Assembly (NCBI RefSeq): GCF_905163445.1 | Contig: NC_053184.1 | Location: 13,640,001-13,704,000 of the forward strand | Direction of reading: 5' to 3' | Length of the DNA stretch: 64,000 nucleotides | Origin: Pararge aegeria | Lineage: Eukaryota > Arthropoda > Insecta > Lepidoptera > Nymphalidae | Shown: piece after piece, positions 48,152-61,200 of the stretch | Layout: each line of letters starts with the position of its first letter | How positions within the stretch are numbered: position 1 is the stretch's first letter | Program-made: the position numbers and the translations under genes | Notes under the pieces: model-generated | Database searches by the model: none | Told to the model about the DNA's origin: nothing | What the model saw: the letters and a program-made list of their open reading frames with translations, nothing else

Positions 48152-48430
48152 ATGGTGATAGCCCAGTGGGTAGGAGCTCGAATAACCTTTCGGGGGGGCC
48201 GAGTTCGAATCCCAGCTCTAACTTTTGTAAGTGATGTGCGTTTTAAGTAATTAAATACCACTTGCTTCAACTGAGAAAACCTGCATGCCTGAGAGTTCTC
48301 CATAATGGTCTTAAAGGTGTGTGGAGTCCACCAGTCCGCACTGGGCCAGCGTGGTGGACCACGGCCTTAACCCCTTCTCATTGTGTGAGGAGACCCGTGC
48401 CCTGCCCGGTTGATTTGATGATGATGATAG
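48152..48430 (+). repeat. Near full-length SINE family A
   Basis: The head reads GGTGATAGCCCAGTGGGTAG (A box), with B box GAGTTCGAATCCC. The body has CTGCATGCCTGAGAGTTCTC and the tail is TTGATTTGATGATGATGAT. This is the best reference copy in the window. Confidence 0.85.
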
Positions 48431-49238
48431 ATAGGTACCTTTATTACGGCGGGAATCCTCATGAATCAACGAAACCCCTTCGAATTTGTCGCCTCGACCT
48501 AAATCGCAAGTCAATTAATAAATCTAGTGGTGACACCTAAACTTTGATTACTTGGATTTGATTATTTGGACAAATACGTAATTGGTTGATAATTGCGTAA
48601 TTGGTGGATAAATACTTTAAAATTGCAAATAAGTAAATGAATAACAAATTGCAACTAAGTAATAAAACTTAAATCAGATTCGATGATTGACAGATGTAAT
48701 CGATGTTAAGGTGTAAGCTCTTTAGCGGAATATTAAACTTTGAATACCTACATTGCGTGTTCAATGTAATCATAACTTATTTTTTATTAAACACGTGAAT
48801 TATGTTACACATTTACCATTCCCGATTTATGAACGAATTTGACTGGGCAAGTAAATATGGTTGAGGCGCCCGGCCCCCGTTTCGTGTACTTATTACGTCT
48901 ATCACTATTAAAAATAATATAACAATATTCCCGCCAGGTCCGCCTCTGCTCTTCCCGGCTTTTGTGTATTTCTTTCTTTAAAGTTTTAGATATTAAGGTA
49001 ACATTGAATTTTTGCCTTTGTAACGATATCAAAGTGTCTCGAAAAACCTTTGATCAAAGGGTACAAACGGAAACCGGAAGGGATCCTTCGCAAATTTAAA
49101 CGGAAAAAGAAACGAGATTTCTTATAACTGGTAAAACGTACAAGCTTTGTGAACATAATACAAATAATGGAGACCCAAATTAGTACCTACCACGACGGTA
49201 TATCGTAATTAGGGCAACTTCGTTAGAATTTGATGATT

Positions 49239-49530
49239 TTTAAATGAACACTTTAATAGGCATGATGACAGTAACAAAGAATCGTTAAAATATTGTATTA
49301 ATCTAATTATTATATGAAAAACGTATTTTTATTTCGGTATAAATATTCGAAATGAGATTGGTATTAATTTTCAATAAATAAAACTGCAAAATCTAGCGAT
49401 CCGACATGATACTTGAAACGCCGAATTTAAAATTATGGCGTCACGTCAATATAAACATAACTTTGTACTGCTTGAACTTCGAAAATCACTCATCTTCATC
49501 ATATCAAGCTCTTATTTGCCTGTGACGTCT
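49239..49530. repeat. Interspersed repeat family E, copy 1
   Basis: Shares ordered phrases with 61950-62245: 'ggcatgatga', 'aaaatattgtat', 'ttcaataaataaaactgcaa', 'tagcgatccg' and 'tttgcctatgacg'-like sequence. Confidence 0.65.
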
Positions 49531-49549
49531 AAAAATATTACTGGTTTTA

Positions 49550-49690
49550 GCGGTGAAAGAAAACGTCTTGAGAGAACCTGCTAGGCTGAGATTTCTCCAT
49601 AATGTTCTCAAAGGCTTCTAAGGTCCACCAATTCGCAATTGGCTAGCTTAGACTGCGGCGCAAACCCTGCTCATTTTGGAAGGAAATGCT
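49550..49690 (+). repeat. Partial SINE family A
   Basis: Only the body is present: 'gagatttctccataatgttc', 'aaaggcttctaaggtccacc', then a decayed 'aaccctgctcattttggaag' end. Confidence 0.6.
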
Positions 49691-50223
49691 ACGCTATTCA
49701 GAGTTTAGAGATTGCAGGCGCGTAGTTTAAAAAAAAACAACGATATAAGATGTTTTCCTCATATCTCTAGTCTTGATTGAAACCAGCGAAGTTTGTGAGC
49801 AGATATCTACCAAACGACGAGAGACGTAGTATACCTATCTTTATATCTTGCGGATGCAAGAGCTATACATAAAAATAATGAAAAACAACGAAATAATGAA
49901 GAAACACGTACATTCCTCAGTTTCCATGCGGTGCTTGACGAGAAATCTTTTTTTTGGATCCAGTGTGATTGGAAGTGTGTGTAGGAAGGAAAGACACGGG
50001 GGGCATTGGTTCAGTCAATCACGTAGTAAAAATAAAACTAGGTATAAAGCGTATCACGTTACAGTATTATGTAATTCCTACTTCCTAGTTGTTCTGGTAG
50101 TGATCATCTTCGAATTAAACGCAAAATACACAACACTTCAGCTTTATTATATTAGTACAGACCTATAGACGTCTTCATAAGCATTGATGGTCAACAATAA
50201 GGGTTTATTCATTCAATATATTT

Positions 50224-50942
50224 ACTAGCTGACCCGTGCAACTTCGTTGCACCAAATCGGTTATTACCGGAAAACACAAATAAAATTACATTTTCTAAAA
50301 ATGAATCCTAGCTAGATCGATTTATCGCCCCCGAAACCCCCTGTATACTTTTGTTTTTTTTTTGTTTTTAAAATATCTTTATTAATTAAATAATTGTATT
50401 ACAGTTCATATCCTAGTGACTAGCCTAGGTTAAACAAATAAATAATATATTTCTTACAGTTTAGCAGGTTACAACACCTTTTTAAAACTTTACAGCATAT
50501 AAACTAAACATATTTAACAACTTATTGAGCCACATAACAGATGATGATAACTTGTTTTACGTAGAACTTAGTACAGACGTACGTTTATTAACAAAATTAA
50601 TCTTATATTTATAATTTAAGAGGGTAGAACTCGGAACTTTGCAACAGTTACGTACAAAGCATTCACTCAGTCGTCGAGGTAGTAGTGATGTGGTAGTCGG
50701 TACCTATTGTACTTATCGATATATGATAAGTTTTTATACTGGCTTTTGCCAATTGCGGACACAAGCGAATTTTTATGTTTTTTATTACAAACTATATAGA
50801 ACTTTTTAGATTGCCCCAGTATGAAAACTTTCAGCTTTCCCCCTGTATACTAAATTTCATGAAAATTGTTGGGAGTCGATTCCGAGATTCCAATTATATA
50901 TAAGTATACAAGAATTACTCGTTAAAAGATATAAGATTTATC
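50224..50942. repeat. Old dispersed element split by a younger insertion
   Basis: It starts 'actagctgacccgtgcaact', a common lepidopteran repeat opening, and ends after 'aaatttcatgaaaattgttg'. The sequence is interrupted by the insertion at 50350-50838. Confidence 0.55.
50350..50838 (-). mobile_element. Poly(A)-tailed retroinsertion with 13-bp target duplication
   Basis: The 13-bp repeat CCCCCTGTATACT occurs at 50337-50349 and 50839-50851. Read on the minus strand, the insert ends in AATAAAGATATTTTAAAAAC followed by an A-rich tail, the signature of a reverse-transcribed RNA. No conserved protein was recognised, so the source is unknown. Confidence 0.75.
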
Positions 50943-51343
50943 TATGGAGGGTAGAGGTAAGGAGGATCATCTGTGTATATGAAAAAGTGTCGTCAAAATG
51001 TATTAAATTAGGATGGCGCCACATTTGCATCAAGGTAACTCTTAAAAGAAGCGCCAAATATAAATATTGTTAGAGTAGGCTTGAAAAATAAACAAGGAAG
51101 TAAGGTTATATTTACCACAATATTTTGTACAACGTAAGTTGTTGAAATTCTCAATAATTAACTACTTTAGTCGATAATGACATTAATTTTTTTAACTCGG
51201 CATACTTCATTTACGATTGATTCATACCATACCCTGTGCATCCACCAGCGCGGATTTTTGAACTGTTATTTAGCGCATACAACTGGACACTTTTTCAACT
51301 TTTCTCCCATATAAGATGACTCTCCTTACCTCTACCCTCCATA
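50943..51343. mobile_element. 401-bp MITE with 8-bp target duplication (family M, copy 2)
   Basis: Same inverted ends and body as 28821-29255, with small deletions. The flanking direct repeat is GATTTATC (50935-50942 and 51344-51351). Confidence 0.92.
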
Positions 51344-52231
51344 GATTTATCGAATATTCTTACACGTCTCTACCCTCGCCTGTACATATTACTGCTATAA
51401 AAACTACGTCTTATGTCTACTCTGGTCTTTGGTAGATACTTAAATCGTAATACCATTCGAACTTAATTAGGCTACGAGTAATATACGTGAGATTGAAAAC
51501 TATAGCGGACGGTCTGATTTTTTTTGAAATAAAAATCCTCCATACAGTTTTGTGTACATTTATTATTACTTTGTAAAATATCGTGTAGGCTTGCTCGCTT
51601 AGTGCGGTAGTGCTTCACTTAGCGTAGATACCAATAGTATTTCGGGCTCGATACATTAGGTAGGTACTTATTATTGGACGATATCGTAATCAATAAATGG
51701 AAGATATTACAGACGGAACGTATTTTCGATAGACATCTATCGCCTGTTGGAAGTAGTTCGTCCTCCATGGAAGGCGCAATGAGTTTTCTTGGTGCGTCTT
51801 TGGCGAATGTCGGGACATTTGATATATTGCCCCCTATAAACCCCCAGAGGTAGTCCGCCTCAACAGGACGCCGCTGGCTGGGCTGCGGATGAGTGCGAAA
51901 GCGCTCCCTTGACCCAGCCAGATGACGAGTTGGTACATCGTGGTGTTAGTCGGTGAGAATCTGACTTTACTAGGTACTGTACTTATTATTCAGCGTGCAG
52001 AAGTCCATGACGATTCTTCACGTAAAAAAAAAGGTTAAACGTATTTAAAAGTGCAAAAAAAGCCTATAGTGTGATAGCTTATATATTATGTTTTTTATCT
52101 TTATTCTTTCCCGTAGGGAAAAGGCAAAGGTATATCACTGTACAGCCATGTTTTTAGTTTTTAATATTTATATCTTATTTTATTGTACCATACAATAATA
52201 TACCCTATTATGGTATTGGAAAATAATTTGA

Positions 52232-55200
52232 TCAATGTGAAAGAGTGCTAATAGGGTTGTCACTCCAAGCGAAGGTGTCGTTGGCGAAAGCGTAAATCAG
52301 CCAGTAGAAGAGATTGAGCAGCGCGAACGACGCCGGGAACAGTACGCGGGCTGCTTTATCTATGTGCGACACGCTGTTGATATGGCCGCGGTTACCTGAA
52401 AATTATCCACATCTTAACATAGTATTAAAAAATATCGCCACCCCTGTTTGTACGCTTAAATATTTTAAACTACGGAACAGATTTCAGCAAGAATGATTCA
52501 AGAAGAAAGTTTGTACTTGCATAGTTTGCATATTTTAGCAATTAAAACTCGCAACCATGTGAAGCCGGGGCGTTTCGCTAGCTTAAAAATTGTCCCTACG
52601 CTGTCTACGCCTCTACAAGTTAATTTATCGGTAGGTACTTTCAAAATTCAAAATCAATTTATTTCAAGTAGGCCTACTTTATAAGCACTTTTGAAACGTC
52701 AAGTATGTATGTTTGTAGTGACTCTACCACCGGTTCGGAAAGCAGATTCTACCGAGAAGAGCCGGCAAGAAACTTAGTAGTTGCTCTTTTCCAACATCAA
52801 CATTTACGGCTGCTCAACCTTTTCTTCAAAGGGATTTTTAGAGAAACAAAGAAATTTGTCTTATTTAGTAGGTTAACAGTAAAGTTAAAACAATGTTGTT
52901 CCATGTGATTTTTGTTTGACAGGAGCTGAATCGTTTAAGGTGACCCAACCTTTATTGTCATTGTAGTGGCTCAGAAATGGAATCGAATTTGGTGAATACT
53001 TACTACATACTAACACCCAGGCACTAGATACCTAGGTTTCTTAATACAAAATACCACCCTTCTATAAACTCACCAGCCTCCCTTTGCCTCTGTCGCCTGT
53101 ACTGGTCGTCCCCAGCGAGGCAGTACAGCAGCTGTCTCCACCGGGGCACCCTCACTTCGGTCTGCGTCGTCCTCTCCATTGTAAGGCGAACGGCAGTGTG
53201 TTCCGTGGGCGGATTTGGCAGTTCGGTGGATTCCTGCTCATCAGACGTTGCAGGGAAGTTCTGGAAGTTGGTATGGTATAGCATAATAATATATATCTGA
53301 TTTTGTAAAATAATTACCAAATCTTAAATCAGGTCAATTTACTCGAAACAGGTCTAAAAATGCCGTCCTTTTTAAGTACTATGTTTTTGTGCAAAAACGA
53401 CAGCGCTATGAAGTTGTGAAGGTAGGTTCATCAGAATTGGCACCGATGATTTAGATAGGTACGAACTTCTCCAAAAGCTGACCATGTTTTATCGTGAAAT
53501 GTATCTATATATATATATATATATATATAGATTTATCGTACCACGATATATAGTTTTATCGTGAAATGTATCTAATTCACGATAAATCTATATATCGTGG
53601 CAGGCAATATATGTAAAGATTGTGTGAATAAGTGCGTGTATAAGGAATTGATAGTGAGATGACGGGATAAAAAAATGCGTGGGATGTACTTCCAACCCCA
53701 CATTTAAGAAGGAAAGAAGATTCTTGATAGCGGCTCGTGCATTGCTAGTATCAAATACTTACAAAATTAGCACTAGATCTAGTAGAACTGCGTCGTCTCA
53801 CAGCCAGCTGTCGAGCTGCGAAGGCGTCCCCGCCTACTTCTTCAATCAGGTCCTCCCACTCGGAGTCGTCTATAACAATTTCACCCGATCCAACCTATTT
53901 ATAGCAAAAAATCAAACATCAGATTTATATATTATATCTTTACTATGTGTATCATCCACTGTCCGTTTCACCGATAGCTTCTTACGCTTAGGTTGCCTGT
54001 ACAAGATCACTTTAAGTGATAAGGCCGCCTTTGCATCCTAACGCTATGTACTATTTTCTTTGTTTTTTTTGTACTGTTTCTTTGCGTTTTGATGCAATAA
54101 AGTTTGTGTAAAAAAAGCGGATTAATTTGACAGCGTCGACCTTACACCAACTCCCGGAATTTAAAGGTTTAAGACGGGTATAAATCAATCATACAAAGTA
54201 CTTTATTTTATATGGTTAAATTGACGACTGACTGAATAAGCTGTATTAATTATATTAGCGAATCACGATTTCTAAGTACAACAAATATAACAAAATAATA
54301 ATATGACGGAATATTGTAGGCGAGCGTTATATTATGATTTTTTTATATAGATACCCTATATAAGTAGTAAGCGTTTAGATAAATATAATAAGTAGATAAG
54401 TTCTACACAAAGTCATACAAAAATTTAATATTAACCATATTAGATTTGTACCTCGCGTAAAAATGCATCAAGTGTTGAAGTTCAAAATTCAGAATTAAAT
54501 AAATAACTTTGGGGTAGGTTTCAAACTATTAGGTTGAAAAAGGTCGGAAAACAAAACTAAATTATTTGCGGAAATCGATCCTAAAATCATAATAAAAATG
54601 AATTGATCGTAGATGTACTCCAACTCATTCGTTCTTGACTTATTTTTCCTACTCTTTAATTAAAAAGTATATATTTTTTTTAGTAGCAGTGGACTCCATA
54701 TAAAAAAACTTATTTTTATTTTTGCTCTGTGGCCAACGTTTTTTCGTCTACGTTTAATGAAAAAGTCCCATACACAATTTTTCTCTAAACTATTATTATA
54801 TATCCTTTATTGGTGTCGACTAATAAAAATCTTGCATGATAAAAATGAAAGTTTATAACGAGACAAACCTTTGTGAAATAATGCACTCCAGCAAACTCGA
54901 GTAACGTCGCTATGCAGTAGAAGAAGCTCATTAGCAGGAACCAATCCAGAGCGGTAGCGTATCGGACCTTGGGCAGGTCCGTGCGGGAGTCCAAACTGAT
55001 AGTAGAAAGCGTCAGGACCGTTGTGATTCCGAGACCCACCCGGTCAGAAGTCGCCTATAGTAAAAATAATAGTTTAAAAAAAACTAAAAACCACTTTTTT
55101 AATAGAAAACCGAACTAAAAAATTGAAAATAAATTTTAATAAATTTAAATTAAGAATAGTGTTAAAAATTTCGATAAATATAAATTAAATAATAGTGTGA

Positions 55201-58200
55201 ATAAAAAAAAAAATATTGTAAAAAAAGCCAGATGTGAGTAGAGTGATTATTATTAAAAAGTAATAGCTAACGCTCTCTACCATCCAGTAGCCTAATGTTT
55301 TCTATGGAATTTGTTAGGTACGCGAACGCTATCTGTCGGTAACGCCATAGGTTTTTTACATTGTTGGTAACGCCATAGGTTTTTTACATAAGGGTCTAGA
55401 TGGCGCTGTAGTAATTAGTAAAAAATCTTATTTTTTATATTGAAAATTGGAATAATCTTTTAAGATTAGTGTATTGTCAATCTACAAAGATAAGTCTCTC
55501 GATAAGTCTACAAAGTTTGAAATAAATCTGACCGTTAAAAGTAGGGCAAAATCGAGCTCAAAGGAGTCGGTTACAAACATACGTACAAACATACATACAG
55601 GTGAAGCTAATAAAAGCGTGTTAAAAAGTGGCTACAAGCAAAAGTAGTGTAATTGCTTTGACTTATTTTCATGCAGTAGGAGAGCTTTTTGTAACAGCCC
55701 TTTCGGAGAAGTACCTAATATTGCCATGCTTATTTTTGCCGCCATTGCTGCGTTCCGGTCTGAAGGGCGCGTAATTATGGGCGCATGAGGCTTAACATCT
55801 ATGCCTCAGGTTGATAGGCGATGGATTGCTATTTACCATCAGGTGAGCCATTTGCTTGTTCCATCAAGTATTATACTTTAAAAAAACTTTTACGTTAAAG
55901 AAGTTTTTCAAATCTCCTTTAACCTCCTTAAATCCATTTTCCCGAGGGCCCGTTTACCTTCATAAAAACAGGTTCGGAAAGTCTCTTTATTAAATTATTA
56001 TTTATACTTTGGTAAGTCCTCAATATAAATGAAAAGTTTCCGTCGAAATCGGTTCAGTCCATGGTAAAACATATTCTAGATTCTGTAGGTACAAATTGCA
56101 AAAATTCCATTCTTCCGAGGTGCCTAGAAAGTAGGTTCGGAATTTAATTACGGAAAGATATAGAGAGTAAGAATAAGTACCTCTCGATGTATCCAAAAAG
56201 AGACCCACGACAGCACAACAATGAGAATGCAGGGCACGTACACTTGAATAAGGAAATATCCCGTGTGTCGTTGGAGATTGAACGACACTTGCAGCACTGA
56301 GAAATCACCTGCGTTAGACATGCAAATACTAGTCATGACTTATTATATCTGTCTGTATCACGCTAATTAGGTACACAACACGGGATCTTATTGGCCTTGA
56401 GACCTGCAGTTTGGCTCTCGAAGACGTTCGCGATCAACTAATCAAAATATATCATCATTAATAATAATTTAGTGTCTCACTGTACAGGCCTCGCCTCTCA
56501 TAATATAGGAGAGGAGTTTTGAAGCAAATATTACCTAAGATGTAATTTTTTTATTTTATCAGAAAGGACATTTAAAAAATAATACCATGTAAGTATTGAA
56601 GCGAGACCCTCATCATTCTCGATTAATCATGTCAACCACTAGTCCATGGAGCCAAATAGTCAGCCCGGCTACATTCGATCGCACGTTCTGTACCTATTTA
56701 AGTGTTGACAAAGGTGGAAAAGAACAAACATACTGACACAGAATTTAGGAGGTTTCGGCCGTGGCTAGTAACCCACTCTACTGAGAAAGACGTGCGGCCA
56801 AGCGATCGTCGTTTCGGTACGATGCTGCGTAGAAACCGGATAGGGGTATGAATTAAAACCAAAGGGTCTTAAGTCTCACACAACACAAAAAAAAAGATAT
56901 CTTACGCGTAAAAATAAAATAAAGAACAAAATGAATTCTATTGTAAACAATATTTTATCTAAAGGATTTGTCCGGGTTAGAATTGGTATTACCTCATTCC
57001 GAGTGTAGGTACGGAACACAAATTAAACGGTAAGCGGATAACGCTCGGTGGCCACGGCCGCGATTAGTGGGGATGAAAGCTTCCACGAGAGGTGGATCGA
57101 GTGCCTTTCGTCCCTGCCTACGATATTGATGGCGTCAGCAAATTTCTTCAACCCAGATATATATTTTAAAACCTCTTTCAGAATATCTTCAAACATGTTT
57201 ATGGGCACTTTTTAATTAAAAGTGTCGTAGTGTAGGTAGAGGTATAAATTGACAAGCTCCCTGGCGCATTGGGGGGTTCAATTCCTGGTAGGGGCATTTT
57301 GGGACTATAGGCCAACTAAAATTTGAATAAAAAAACGGATTATCAGCACAGCTGTGCACAGGCCGCCATCCCGATATAGGAGACATATAGACAGGGATAT
57401 ATAGCTTAGACCCACCACGCTACTCCAAGTGGGGTTGAACCTAGTAGAAAGATATTAATAAGCTGGGGATTTCAACACAAATTAATATCCTATAACCTAT
57501 TTTATAAATCGGATATCTAATTGAGCTGTGATTTAACGCGTTCAAACTTTCATAAAGACTCTTATATAATATTAATATTAAGAGACTAGATATGTTCTAG
57601 GAGTTATGAATAACCTGGTTTAATAGATACGTAGTACTTACAAATAAGTCGCATGAGTACACATAGTCTTTTGTTTGTACGGAACTGAAAGGAGTTATTG
57701 GACGAGATATAAAAGAGCTTCCTTCGGGCGTTGCCGAAGCATTGTCTGCATTGATCGCTCAGTTAATATACTTAAGCAAATATCATACCGGAAATATTTT
57801 TTTTTTTGGTAGTATGTCGTAGGTTTTTGGGACAGAGCCTGTCCCAAAACATAGCTAAAAACATTTCCGTCTAATTTACCTTTTAAACAAAAAAAATCAA
57901 AATCCTTTCGGGAAACATGAGGCAACAGCCAGACACACAACGTACACAGACATGTTAAACGTTATAATAATACCAACCCCGTCGTTTTTGCGCCGGGGGT
58001 TGAAAACAAAGATTCAGATTTACTGTCAAAATTATTACGGCCATAGTCGGGTCGACATAAATTAGCACAGCCGAGCGTTAGTAATCGAATATAAGTGGAT
58101 GAATGTTCTATAAAACGGCTGCACTGCCTAAACAATTGTTTGATCCGCAAAACCCGTCAAAATGGAACGTGTACAAAAAGTATTTCTTAATCGAATGTAC

Positions 58201-61200
58201 CGATCAGCATTTGGGTGTACCTATGGCACCCTGGTAATAGCCTAGGAGGAACCAGGTTGATTCCCGGCACGCACTTCTAACTTTTGGAGTTATGTGCGAT
58301 TTAATGAATCGAATATTACTTGCTTTAACGTTGAAGGAATACATAGTTGGGAAACCTGCCTGCCCGAGAGTTCTTCATAATGTTCTCAAAGGCGTGTTAA
58401 CTCTATCAATCCGAACTTGGCCAGCGTGGCTGGCAAACCGGCCTACACCCCAGTACTTCTGAGTGGAGATCCGTGTCATATAGTTGGCCGAAAATGGGTT
58501 GATACTAATGATGTTGACACTGGTAATTAAATAATGTCTATTTAAAATTATTGATTTAATAATAAAGTACAACTTACCTTCTCGTCTAGTAAAAGTGAAA
58601 TTTCTGTATGGGAAGCTGATCAGATCGAATTGTGACAGAGTCATGCCCGGTACGAAGTTCACGCTCTGGGAATTTTGCCACTGGTAAACTAACTGTTGAT
58701 TCGAGTAGGCATCTGTATAAAAAATCAATAAGTATTATAATATATTATTGGGGTTCGAAGTATAATTCACTGAAGGAAAATATGTGTAGGTATATATAAA
58801 AAACTAAGACTAGCGAAAAGTTACAGTCCACTGCTATACTAAAGGCCTCTGCCAACGGAAGATTTTGTTAGATGGCAGTAGTACCACAGAGCCTGCTCTC
58901 CGTTATACCTATTCCCTAAAGACTACACTAAAATTTATGTATTAGCTGATGCAATACATCTGGGCCTAAGGAGTTCCTTATTAGAAATGCTACGAACCCC
59001 TTTGCCAAAAAAAAAATGATATTATATGTTTAAAACAATACATCCTTATAGGACTATCTCCTAGGTACCTCAAAACTGTAAAAGTTTATATTCTAAACTT
59101 TAATTCGTAAACTAAATAATACCACTTTTAAAAAATCTACTTTTGCTTTTCGCCCCAGTGCTAGGTTATCCGGCAGTCTCCCAAAGCAATACATCGATTT
59201 GTTTTCCGATAAAAATATTAGTTTACAGGCATTTAGGGGTTTTGTGAGCGATTGCACGCGCTCTGATAACTTCGTACGGCCGCCAGTTTCCTAATCCGAG
59301 TTTGAATACTCACAGCTGCCGAGGATAAGCGGGCAAGATTGTCGATCCATCGGGAAATTCCGGAGCTCCATAGGACATTTCGCCTTGATAGTCAGCCTGC
59401 GGTAAAGTTGAACTTAATGTATATGTTATCAGTAAAGTTTTGAAGTAAGATAGGGAACTGATTTTATAGAGATTCCTTCATTCCTAGTAGATATTTTGCG
59501 CCACGGCCTTGATTTCTATTTTAAAATTTGGAAGCTTCAAAAGTGTAAGCCAAGTGGTGAGCGCTGTAATCTTATAAGTGGGAGGTCCTGGGCTCGATTC
59601 TCCGCACGGGCAATTTGGGAATTTCATCATCATCATCCGTAGCCCACTAACGTCCCACTACTGACCAAAAGCCCCCCCTATCTCGTATGTGAGACGGTGT
59701 CAGTTCAATTAGTAACTTGTAATTTCTTAATTGTCCCTGGTCTTGTCTGGTGGAAGGCTTCGACTGTGGCTGGTAACCACCCTATGAATATTGATATGCC
59801 GCCAAAAAATATAGTGTTCCGGTGTGATGCCGCGTAGCAATCGATGACGGGTGTGAGTTTAGATAAAAACCATACCCCTTAGGTTAGTAGGTTAACACAT
59901 TATCATCTTAGAGTGCACCATCACTTAACACCTGGTGCGATTGTAGTCAAGGGCTAACTTGTACCTAATAGAGTGAACACGAAACAAGTGAGTTTTAAAA
60001 TATAGAAGGAAATACCAGCATACAAAACTTTTATACATTGGTAAAACAGCAAACATGCTGAGATATTTTTTTGAGAAAGTACCTATTTGAAAGTTAGGTC
60101 CTTTTAAGTTTTTTCCTTGAATGTGCGTTGAAAAAGTCCTGAAATATATGTGCATTGATCGTTAAGAGGCCACGTCTGTGACAAATATAGCAAACTAAAC
60201 ATGGTCAAGCAATTTCTCAAAGGAAATAGGTACAATAGTATAGGAAATAGGTTGGCTATACTGAGCAAACCATGGAAAAGAAAGTGAGGATCACTTGTGA
60301 TTGCATTTTTCATTATCTTAGACCAAAAAAATATATACTTGATGTAACTGACACAATGTTTGCGCATTTTAAACTCTTAAATAATTTGATATATTTTTGC
60401 CGACGACGACGTAACGAGAGCGTAGTATTTTTCACGATGTCAATTAAAATGAAAGTTCTATTTTTCAGCGACTATAACATTAATTATATTTTCTCCTTTA
60501 TCATTTTTATAAGTCTTCACTCTTCACGTTTCGTCCGATATAAAATTTAGGTAGGCATCAGTTATGGACTTTTTATTACTTGTCAAGTGTTTTCTTCTTC
60601 ATTTTAGATTGAAAGTATGTATTTTGGTGAAATTGGAACGACCGCTAGATGCACTTATTTTGATTCTAATAGGTACCTACGTAATTGGGATAGTGAGTAT
60701 TCTTATTCATTGTAAGTATTGTAATTCATTGTAAGAACAATAGATAAAAAAGACTATCTCAAATATATTGAAATGAAAAATAGCACAACTAAGACGGCAA
60801 ACATTTGAGTTAAATAAGTATGACCATTTTGACTCCAACTATTCGGACCAGCGTTACGATAGTAACATATGAATTTAATGATTAGGACGATGGGCCGTCT
60901 AGTTACAATCCTGGCAAACCGTAGGTACTATATATAAGAGTTTTACATAGTCATCATCATATCAACCCATTACCGGCCCACTACAGGGCACGATAAATGG
61001 TCTCCCCCAAATAGAGAAGGGTTTAGGCTGTAGTCCATCACACTGGCCCATGGCCCAGTGTGGATTATTGGACTCCACACGCCTTTGAGAACATTATAGA
61101 GAATTCTTAGGCATCATCAGGTTTCCTCACGATTTTTTCCTTCACCGTTGAAGCAAGTGATATTTTAATTGCTTAAGAGATATACGTATACATATATACT

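Larger units (their letters stand above)
42939..52231. other. Gene-poor region between the cyclase and GRD genes
   Basis: No convincing coding exon on either strand. The first 1-2 kb probably holds the cyclase 3' UTR (AATAAA at 44221-44226 is one candidate signal). The remainder is AT-rich DNA with satellites, SINEs and MITEs listed separately. The more GC-rich stretch 51770-51990 looks like an unassigned repeat fragment. The 3' UTR of GRD should lie just left of 52232, with a TTTATT (AATAAA on the minus strand) at 52100-52105. Confidence 0.55.

Noticed and set aside
48805..49032. A 75-codon minus-strand ORF considered as a small basic protein
   Set aside because: No domain resemblance, no neighbouring exons and no supported start context.
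49848..50168. A 106-codon plus-strand ORF
   Set aside because: Biased AT-rich composition, no recognisable domain, no splice partners and it runs towards a repeat. Probably chance.
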